Part shown: piece by piece, positions 7,105 to 12,194 of the stretch | Position numbering within the stretch: the first letter of the stretch is position 1 | Layout of the letters: every line of letters starts with the position of its first letter | NCBI GenBank assembly: GCA_036339975.1 | Contig: JAYYZV010000014.1 | Location: 1-12,194, forward strand | Source: UBA830 sp036339975 | GTDB lineage: Bacteria > Pseudomonadota > Alphaproteobacteria > MPNO01 > UBA830 | DNA length: 12,194 nt | Direction of reading: 5' to 3' | The notes under the pieces: model-generated | The model's input: the letters and a program-made list of their open reading frames with translations, nothing else | The model's database searches: none | Told to the model about the DNA's origin: nothing | Translations under genes and position numbers: made by a program

Positions 7105-7683
7105 CTAGTCCGCGCCCACATCCGTCGCGCCCTTGCCTTCACCGACTCGGTGGAGCGGACGTGCCGCGTCGGTCAGGGCAACAATCACGACGATTTCATC
7201 GGCACGTGGGGCGTCGGCCAAGGAAACTTCCATCGCGTCAAAATGAGAAAATGTCCACACATCTTCCTTGTGATGCAGGGGACAGTCGATTGTGGTGCCG
7301 GGGGTCCCCACTTTCTTTGCCGAAGGAATAATCGAAGGCGCCGGACCGACAATGTCGCGCAGTGGTTTGCCCATGGTCGGGTGCATGCACGCGGCGCCGT
7401 GCTCTTTCTCCCCATTGATCCCGATGATCGCGGCTTTGCCGAAACTCTGCACGGCCTCCGCACCGACCCCAAGCGCGGCCATCGCCCGGCGGCCAAGCAG
7501 TTCACCAAGTTCCGCGCCGGCGGCTTCGAGTTCGGGCAGGTCTTCCGAATATCGACCAGCATAGGGATTTTTGATTACTGCCGCGGCGGCACATTGGCGG
7601 CTCGGTGGATTGACCAACTCACCAATTTCGGTGCGCGTTTCTTCGACGATGGTAACGATTTTCCTGATCTCGGTGCCCGGCAT
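7105..7683 (-). CDS. Amino acid synthesis family protein (DUF1185 / PF06684)
   Basis: This 192-aa protein matches the DUF1185 family along its full length. Landmarks are I-R-K-I-V-T near the start, N-P-P-S-R-Q-C-A-A-A-A-V-I-K-N-P-Y-A-G-R-Y (25-45), G-K-A-A-I-I-G-I-N-G-E-K-E-H-G-A (82-97), I-I-P-S-A-K-K-V-G-T-P-G-T (118-130), H-F-D-A-M-E-V (147-153) and D-A-P-R-A-D-E-I-V-V (157-166). Solved structures of this family show a chorismate-mutase-like fold, and a role in amino-acid metabolism was suggested from structure, but no reaction is established. GGAGG lies five bases upstream of ATG 7683, an excellent ribosome-binding site. The gene is divergent from the UbiD-family gene across 76 bases and may share control with it. 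Family members often sit beside LLM flavoenzymes and transport genes, as here. Confidence 0.88.
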   Translation of the reverse strand: MPGTEIRKIVTIVEETRTEIGELVNPPSRQCAAAAVIKNPYAGRYSEDLPELEAAGAELGELLGRRAMAALGVGAEAVQSFGKAAIIGINGEKEHGAACMHPTMGKPLRDIVGPAPSIIPSAKKVGTPGTTIDCPLHHKEDVWTFSHFDAMEVSLADAPRADEIVVIVALTDAARPLHRVGEGKGATDVGAD

Positions 7684-7715
7684 ATTTTCCTCCCTGCATG
7701 GCGCGATTACCGCAA

Positions 7716-7726
7716 TTATGTCATAA
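7716..7726. promoter_or_regulatory. Operator-like palindrome in the divergent DUF1185/UbiD promoter gap
   Basis: TTATG-T-CATAA is a perfect 5-1-5 inverted repeat in the middle of the 76-base gap (7684-7759) between the divergent DUF1185 and UbiD-family genes. On the - strand the CATAAT that spans it could be a -10 element for the DUF1185 gene, with a TTGATG 19 bases upstream, a rather long spacing. A regulator bound here could control both directions. The palindrome is seen; its role is inferred and a chance match is possible for so short a site. Confidence 0.3.
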
Positions 7727-7759
7727 ATACGCTAAGAACCATCAAGGGGTATACGGGGC

Positions 7760-9166
7760 ATGGATCAGTCGATCCGGGGGTATCTCGCCAATCTTGAACA
7801 GCAGGGTGAACTGGTGCGGTTTCGAAAGAAAGTCGACCCGCTGGAGAACCTTACCGCCATTGGCTGGAAGACTTATGACCGGCTTGGAAAGGCGTCGCTG
7901 TTCGACAATCTGAAAGATTTTCCGGACTGGCAGGTCTGCAATCAGATTCTGATCGACCGCCGAAAATGGGGTATCGGTCTTGGCGTCGCCGAAGAAGCGG
8001 TTATCGAGACTTTCAATAACCGCGTGAAATCGCTGATTGATCCGGTAATGGTGGATCCGGCTGCCGCACCTGTTAAAGAAATTGTCTTCGAGGCCGACGA
8101 CGTTGATCTGACCAAAATACCCGCTGCCTGGACGTCGGAACTCGACCCGGGCCCGTTCATCGCGTCCGGGATGGCGATCATCAAGGATCCGGATACTGGC
8201 ATCCGCAACATGTCGATCCACAGGCAGCAGATCATGGGAAAGAACCGCACCGGGTACCTAATCTGCCCTCGTCAGGCGCTGCGCATCTATCAGAAATACC
8301 AGGAACGGAACGAACCGATGCCAGTAGCAATGGTGGTCGGCGCCCACCCGGCCATTTATTTTTCGTCCTCCTATACCGCCCCCTACGGTGTCGACGAGTT
8401 GACCGTGGCCGGAGCACTGATGGGCGAGCCAATACGCATGGTGAAATGCGAAACCATCGACTTAGAGGTGCCGGCCGAAGCCGAGATGATTCTCGAAGGA
8501 GAAATCCCGCCGGACGCCCACACGCCTGAAGGGCCGTTTGGCGAAGGGTCAGGCGGTTACGCTATGGAGGGTTTCACCCAGTATCTGGATGTGAAGTGCA
8601 TTACCCGACGGGCTAAACCCGTCTTTTACGCGATGCAGTGCGGTGCGCCGATGACCGACACCCAAGCGTTAGTCTCTACGGCGATTGACATGCTGCTGTG
8701 GGAGCATCTTAAAAATGTCGAAGGCGGGCTCGATCTGCTTGATCTCCGCTGTCTGGGTATTGCTGGAATGATGGCTGTCGTGGTCAAGCTACGACCCCGG
8801 GTCGAAGGCCAAGCTAAGACCGCCCTAATGGCAGCGCTTTCCGGCCCACAAATGCACCCAAAACTTGCGATTGCCGTAGACGAAGACATCGATGCTTCAG
8901 ACATTCGCCAGGTGTTCTGGTCGCTTACCACGCGGGTGCATGCGGAACGCGACGTGATCAAGGTTCCTAAGGCTCGAACCTGGTCACTGGACAATGTTTC
9001 CGACATTGTGCCGGGCCAGAGCGCGATGCACCGCATTGGCACCAAAACGATTATCGACGCTACCAAGCCGGCCGTGACCGATCCCGACGGCAGGTCCCGT
9101 TTTACAATGGCAATGCCAAAGAACTACGACGACGTGGATCTCGCAGACTTTTTGCCCGATGCCTAA
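7760..9166 (+). CDS. UbiD family decarboxylase (prenylated-FMN dependent)
   Basis: This 468-aa protein has full UbiD-family length. The family reversibly decarboxylates aromatic, heteroaromatic or alpha,beta-unsaturated acids using prenyl-FMN made by a UbiX partner, which is not in this window. The prFMN/metal motif R-N150-M-S152-I-H-R155 matches N168-x-S170-x-x-R173 of fungal Fdc1, and P-E257-G-P-F-G-E262 matches the E277/E282 pair, so the catalytic Glu-Arg-Glu network is present. E213 in G-V-D-E-L-T-V-A-G matches metal ligand E233. The expected metal-ligand histidine (Fdc1 H191) falls at about R171/Q172 in C-P-R-Q-A-L, so it appears replaced. Later blocks I-A-G-M-M-A-V-V-V-K and a Q-V-F-W-S-L-T-T-R segment are also typical. 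Start ATG 7760 has only G-rich sequence upstream. Substrate unknown; a ring carboxylate is likely given the cupin and Rieske neighbours. Confidence 0.92.
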   Translation: MDQSIRGYLANLEQQGELVRFRKKVDPLENLTAIGWKTYDRLGKASLFDNLKDFPDWQVCNQILIDRRKWGIGLGVAEEAVIETFNNRVKSLIDPVMVDPAAAPVKEIVFEADDVDLTKIPAAWTSELDPGPFIASGMAIIKDPDTGIRNMSIHRQQIMGKNRTGYLICPRQALRIYQKYQERNEPMPVAMVVGAHPAIYFSSSYTAPYGVDELTVAGALMGEPIRMVKCETIDLEVPAEAEMILEGEIPPDAHTPEGPFGEGSGGYAMEGFTQYLDVKCITRRAKPVFYAMQCGAPMTDTQALVSTAIDMLLWEHLKNVEGGLDLLDLRCLGIAGMMAVVVKLRPRVEGQAKTALMAALSGPQMHPKLAIAVDEDIDASDIRQVFWSLTTRVHAERDVIKVPKARTWSLDNVSDIVPGQSAMHRIGTKTIIDATKPAVTDPDGRSRFTMAMPKNYDDVDLADFLPDA

Positions 9167-9275
9167 ACCGCACCGCAAGACAACTCCAGCCCAACCCATG
9201 GCCGCCAAAGGCATCGCTCTTATAGGTGTCCGGGACGGGGCGGACCAATACCGCACAACGCAGGGAGATAATTAA
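9159..9275 (+). CDS. Possible small bridging ORF between UbiD and cupin genes
   Basis: A 38-codon frame begins at ATG 9159, overlapping the last eight bases of the UbiD-family gene. It ends at TAA 9273-9275, whose last base is the first base of the next cupin ATG (TAATG). The peptide is basic and proline-rich at first (M-P-K-P-H-R-K), then A-A-K-G-I-A-L-I-G-V-R-D-G-A-D. It has no recognised motif. No Shine-Dalgarno precedes it, so translation would depend on coupling from the UbiD gene. The tight overlaps at both ends are the only support; it may be a chance open frame in a 108-base spacer. Confidence 0.18.
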   Translation: MPKPHRKTTPAQPMAAKGIALIGVRDGADQYRTTQGDN

Positions 9276-9754
9276 TGCGTGATAACGAAAACGGTCCAGC
9301 GTTTGATCCTCTTTCAATTAAGCCAGTTGTCCGGAATCCCTATCCAGCTCCACACGACATAGCGTTAAACGGCAAATCCCGGCGCGCATTGGGAGATCCA
9401 AACGGACTAACTAAATTCGGCATCAATCTGACTGACCTTGACCCCGGCGCGATTTCTGCCCTGCGCCATTGGCACTCGGAAGAGGACGAGTTCATTTATA
9501 TAATTGAAGGAACGCCGACGCTTATGACTGATGCGGGAGCACAGCAGTTGGCGCCCGGTATGTGCGCATGTTTCCCGTCAGGGTCAAAGGATGCACATCG
9601 TTTAGAAAACCGGTCCGATACCTTGGTCCGGTTTTTGGAAGTTGGCAACCGATCAAGTGGGGAACAAGTCAAATATCCTGATGATGACATGATCATGAAC
9701 CGTACCGCCGATGATCAGCGCAGCTTTACGAAACTGGATGGCTCACCCTTTTGA
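9275..9754 (+). CDS. Cupin domain-containing protein
   Basis: This 159-aa protein has one cupin barrel with flanking arms. Motif 1 reads L-R-H65-W-H67-S-E-E-D-E72-F-I-Y-I-I-E-G and motif 2 reads F-P-S-G-S-K-D-A-H108-R-L-E-N-R-S, so a complete metal site is expected. The N-terminal arm V-V-R-N-P-Y-P-A-P and the tail K-Y-P-D-D-D-x-x-x-x ... K-L-D-G-S-P-F are typical of a common alphaproteobacterial cupin group of about this length, so the gene appears complete. Its function in that group is unproven; sugar- or aromatic-related isomerase, dioxygenase or sensor roles are all possible. GGGAG eight bases before ATG 9275 supports the start. Its stop overlaps the TTG start of the next gene (TTGA), indicating one operon with the two permeases and probably with the UbiD gene. 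Confidence 0.85.
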   Translation: MRDNENGPAFDPLSIKPVVRNPYPAPHDIALNGKSRRALGDPNGLTKFGINLTDLDPGAISALRHWHSEEDEFIYIIEGTPTLMTDAGAQQLAPGMCACFPSGSKDAHRLENRSDTLVRFLEVGNRSSGEQVKYPDDDMIMNRTADDQRSFTKLDGSPF

Positions 9755-10683
9755 TCCGCACCGCATTCGAAAGCATTGCCAACTTTGCAACCTGGTTGAT
9801 GGCCGGGGCACTAGTGGTAGGCTATTTAGCTCAGCCAGTCGCCGAGTATTTCCGCCCCTTTATTTTGCACACCATGATAATTCTCTTAGCAATTGCCATG
9901 GTGCGGTTGGACGTTGAAAAACTTCGCGGATACATCCGGCGGCCGCGAGTTCTTGCCGTCATCGTCGTCGTAAATCTGATCGCTGCGCCGCTAATGATGT
10001 GGCTGCTAATCCAGCCTCTGACGATACCCCCGGACTTGGAACAAGGGCTATTCTTGATGGCTGCAGCACCGATGATAAGTTCCGCTATTGCTATCGCGAC
10101 GATCCTAGAACTAGACGCCGCCCTCGCCGTCGCCACTATGGTGATCACTTATGCCGTCGTCCCCTTCACCCTTCCAACTTTATCGTTGTGGTTGATCGGC
10201 TTTGATCTAGGCGTCAGCATATGGGAGATGTTCACCCGCCTGTCTGCGACAATAGCTGTTCCGGCCGCGCTGGCGTTCGTTATGCGGCGTTGGGTGTTCC
10301 AACGCAAAACACTTGTCCGCAATGCCCGGGCAATCGACGGTCTCGGCGTTATATTTGTTGTCATCTTCTGTCTTGGCATCATGGATGGCATTGCAACCTT
10401 CGCCGAAGGACGGGTCGATTACGTCGTCTTGACCCTCTGCGCCGCCTTTGTAGCTAATATCGTGATGCAGATTTTCGGTACGGTCCTGTTCCTAAGGCTC
10501 GGCCGCCGCGAGGCGTTGACCATCGGGCTCGTTACCGGCAACACCAATCTCGGCCTAGTCATGGTGGTTCTGGCCGACAAGGCTTCGCCGGAATTGATCG
10601 CCTATTTCGTACTCGGCCAAGTGCCGATGTATTTCTTGCCCGTCGTGGCGCTGCCGATATACCGGCGGCTGATCGCTGCGTGA
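9751..10683 (+). CDS. Bile acid:sodium symporter (BASS)-like permease, first of a tandem pair
   Basis: This 310-aa inner-membrane protein has about ten hydrophobic segments (roughly 9-29, 36-53, 66-90, 97-120, 123-150, 163-180, 198-218, 225-249, 255-275, 282-305), the count expected of BASS-superfamily carriers that move organic acids. Segment 9 contains T-I-G-L-V-T-G-N264-T-N266-L, resembling the crossed helix that holds substrate and sodium in the family. However, the sodium-ligand Glu and Gln known from the ASBT homologue are not in the aligned places, so sodium coupling is uncertain. The start is TTG 9751, overlapping the cupin stop by four bases. It is supported because the paralogue downstream has the same I-A-N-x-A-T-W opening at nearly the same residue. 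An ATG start at 9799 would delete part of the first helix. Substrate unknown. Confidence 0.8.
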   Translation: MIRTAFESIANFATWLMAGALVVGYLAQPVAEYFRPFILHTMIILLAIAMVRLDVEKLRGYIRRPRVLAVIVVVNLIAAPLMMWLLIQPLTIPPDLEQGLFLMAAAPMISSAIAIATILELDAALAVATMVITYAVVPFTLPTLSLWLIGFDLGVSIWEMFTRLSATIAVPAALAFVMRRWVFQRKTLVRNARAIDGLGVIFVVIFCLGIMDGIATFAEGRVDYVVLTLCAAFVANIVMQIFGTVLFLRLGRREALTIGLVTGNTNLGLVMVVLADKASPELIAYFVLGQVPMYFLPVVALPIYRRLIAA

Positions 10684-11612
10684 TCCTGATACGCGGACTT
10701 GACTGGATCGCCAACCGCGCGACTTGGTTTCTTGCCGCCGGAGTGTTCTGCGGCATCGCTTATCAGCCACTGGCAGATTCCTTTGCACCGTGGCTGGAAG
10801 TACTGATCGTAATGAATCTCGCGCTGTCGATGATGCGGATCGAACCAGCAGCGCTAAAACACTACTTCCGCCGCCCGGCTCTGATTTCAATGGTATTTGT
10901 CTTTTCGATGGGTATCGCACCGCTACTACTGTGGGGACTTACCTTAGCGGGGGGAATCACTGGGCCGCTTAGCGCCGGGATTGTATTTCATGCGCTGGCA
11001 ACGCCAATCATGTCGGCACCGGCGCTGTGCATCATTTTCGGGCTGGATTCAGCACTCGCGTTGATCATCACAGTGCTTTCATATGCGCTGGTGCCTTTCA
11101 CAATGCCGCCGATGGCGCTTTGGCTTCTGGGGATTGAACTGGACGTAACAGTTTTGGAACTTATGTGGCGGCTGGGTAGGATCGTCGGTGCCAGTTTCCT
11201 TATCGCAGTGGTCACACGGCGCACGCTATCACCGACGTTTCTTGAGACCCACGCCTCGCGTATGGACGGGCTGATGGTACTGGGGATGGTCGGTGTCGCG
11301 GTCTCGCTAATGTCAGGGCTACCAGAATTTGCAAGCGGCAATCCGGCGTTCACCGCCATCGTCGTTGCCACTACCTTCACCGTCAATATCGGACTGCAAA
11401 TAATAGCGGCCGCACTATTCTGGCGAATCGGACGTAAAGCAGCCGTTACCATCGGTTTGGTCACGGGTAATACAAATGTGGCGCTTGTCCTCGCCGCGGT
11501 CAGCGAGAGTGCGTCATACAATCTCTTAGTCTATTTCGTGGTGGGGCAGTTTCCGATTTACATGCTACCGCTGGTTGCCGTTCCTATTTACCGTCATGTC
11601 ATAAATAGATAA
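10680..11612 (+). CDS. Bile acid:sodium symporter (BASS)-like permease, second of a tandem pair
   Basis: This is also 310 aa with about ten membrane segments. It aligns with the preceding permease almost without gaps: G-R-K/R-x-A-x-T-I-G-L-V-T-G-N-T-N occupies residues 251-266 in both, and both end in V-A-x-P-I-Y-R. It starts at GTG 10680, overlapping the previous stop by four bases (GTGA), so the two are translationally coupled. The pair looks like a tandem duplication that has since diverged, most clearly in helix 4 (A-T-P-I-M-S-A-P-A here versus A-A-P-M-I-S-S-A-I upstream). They could be two carriers with different substrates, importer and exporter, or halves of a heterodimer; the sequence does not decide. 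The gene is followed after six bases by the terminator hairpin. Confidence 0.8.
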   Translation: MILIRGLDWIANRATWFLAAGVFCGIAYQPLADSFAPWLEVLIVMNLALSMMRIEPAALKHYFRRPALISMVFVFSMGIAPLLLWGLTLAGGITGPLSAGIVFHALATPIMSAPALCIIFGLDSALALIITVLSYALVPFTMPPMALWLLGIELDVTVLELMWRLGRIVGASFLIAVVTRRTLSPTFLETHASRMDGLMVLGMVGVAVSLMSGLPEFASGNPAFTAIVVATTFTVNIGLQIIAAALFWRIGRKAAVTIGLVTGNTNVALVLAAVSESASYNLLVYFVVGQFPIYMLPLVAVPIYRHVINR

Positions 11613-11651
11613 AAAAAGGCGGGCCCAAAGGCCCGCCCTCGCAAATTTTTT
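11611..11651. terminator. Bidirectional intrinsic terminator between converging genes
   Basis: GGCGGGCC (11618-11625) and GGCCCGCC (11630-11637) form a perfect 8-bp GC stem with a four-base loop. On the - strand the stem is followed at once by seven T (the A-run 11611-11617), making a textbook terminator for the Rieske oxygenase gene that ends at 11662. On the + strand a run of six T (11646-11651) comes eight bases after the stem, so it can also stop the UbiD-cupin-permease transcript, less ideally. Confidence 0.88.
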
Positions 11652-11661
11652 AATGCAGGGT

Positions 11662-12194
11662 CTATTCCGCCGCGACAGCCATTTCGCTCTGTTCTGCCGC
11701 AATTTTGCGGTCAATCATATTACGTGCGGCAATGGAACCGGCGTCCTGTATCGTGTCGATCACCGGTCTGTCATCCCAGTTTTCCTGCTGCTTGTTGAAA
11801 ACTTCCCAATCCTGATGAAATGCTGTGAATATCTGCTTGTATTGCATTTCGGTCATTTCCTCTGTGACCGGCTTGCCATACTGCTGATAAGCATTTGACC
11901 AGAAATAATGGGTAGTATTTTCAGTTTCCGGCGTCACGAAGTTTAGATTGTGGAAACCAAAACCACCTTTCGGCACCGGAAGATCGATATCGGTGAATCC
12001 GAAATCCTTACCCTCCGCCGCACCTTCGGCTGCTCCAGTATACAGGCGCACAGCTCCCGGCATCTGGAACTCGATGATCTGCCAACGATCGACAATATCG
12101 TTTTCGGTCCATCCGCCCATCTTCTGATAAGTCGGTGCCGGGTTCTGACCAACCGTCCAGCGCGCGACGGTAACGCTATCGTCATCCTTAAGGG
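11662..12194 (-). CDS. Rieske non-heme iron oxygenase alpha subunit (VanA-like), C-terminal part
   Basis: About 177 C-terminal codons are present, ending at TAG 11662-11664; the gene begins right of the window. The frame is open through 12194, so the ATG at 12120 is internal and not the start. The piece matches the catalytic-domain end of vanillate O-demethylase/phthalate-dioxygenase type oxygenases: V-D-R-W-Q-I-I-E-F-x-M-P-G-A-V-R-L, then F-H-N-L-N-F-V-T-P-E-T-E-N-T-T-H-Y-F-W-S, the strand that closes the active site in this group. A final helical tail follows (I-F-T-A-F-H-Q-D-W-E-V-F-N-K-Q-Q). The Rieske cluster and iron-ligand residues lie outside the window. Such enzymes hydroxylate or O-demethylate aromatic acids using electrons from a reductase, also not seen here. 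It converges on the BASS-like genes and shares their terminator. Confidence 0.87.
   Translation of the reverse strand, partial: LKDDDSVTVARWTVGQNPAPTYQKMGGWTENDIVDRWQIIEFQMPGAVRLYTGAAEGAAEGKDFGFTDIDLPVPKGGFGFHNLNFVTPETENTTHYFWSNAYQQYGKPVTEEMTEMQYKQIFTAFHQDWEVFNKQQENWDDRPVIDTIQDAGSIAARNMIDRKIAAEQSEMAVAAE

Noticed and set aside
7048..7797. A 249-codon open frame on the + strand opposite the DUF1185 gene
   Set aside because: It is the antisense shadow of a full-length, family-matching gene with an excellent ribosome-binding site; its own peptide has no recognisable domain.
7718..11607. A 12-base exact match (ATGTCATAAATA) at 7718-7729 and 11596-11607
   Set aside because: The second copy lies in the coding end of the second permease and the match is short, so it is probably coincidence, not a regulatory or recombination repeat.

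Overview
The window looks like a stretch of an alphaproteobacterial chromosome, probably from a marine or soil Rhodospirillales-like lineage. This rests on moderate-to-high GC, dense coding, and the family mix: TAXI-type TRAP transporter, LLM flavin oxidoreductase, DUF1185 protein, ChrR-like cupin, UbiD-family decarboxylase and Rieske oxygenase. The taxonomic call is inference. No rRNA, tRNA, CRISPR array, insertion sequence or phage gene was found.

Left edge (1-1404): two nucleotide-sugar genes face each other. They are the 3' end of a UDP-GlcNAc 2-epimerase (wecB-like, +) and a complete UDP-glucuronate 4-epimerase-like gene (-). They belong to surface polysaccharide synthesis and appear functionally separate from the rest.

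Middle (1587-7003): an LLM-class flavin-dependent oxidoreductase (-) is divergent from a four-gene + strand cluster. That cluster holds a TAXI TRAP substrate-binding protein, a fused 4TM/12TM TRAP permease, a ChrR-like cupin gene and a single-domain cupin. The shared upstream region holds a plausible sigma70 promoter with an alternating inverted repeat over its -35. The ChrR-like gene is damaged: its second cupin domain is still readable in the same frame but is interrupted by three stop codons, with no frameshift.

Right part (7105-11612): a DUF1185 (AA_synth) gene (-) is divergent, across 76 bp, from a + strand cluster. This cluster encodes a UbiD-family prenyl-FMN decarboxylase, a third cupin, and two tandem paralogous bile-acid:sodium-symporter-like (BASS) permeases of 310 aa each, joined by 4-base start/stop overlaps. 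A strong hairpin at 11618-11637 acts as a terminator between this cluster and the C-terminal part of a VanA-like Rieske oxygenase on the - strand, which runs off the right edge.

Taken together, positions 1587-12194 read as an uncharacterised catabolic island. It has uptake of small organic acids (TRAP plus two BASS-like carriers), oxidative attack (Rieske oxygenase, LLM flavoenzyme), non-oxidative decarboxylation (UbiD) and three cupins that may be ring-processing enzymes or sensors. The substrate is probably an aromatic or heteroaromatic carboxylate, but the sequence does not name it. No regulator, ring-cleavage enzyme of another class, or UbiX flavin prenyltransferase is visible in the window.
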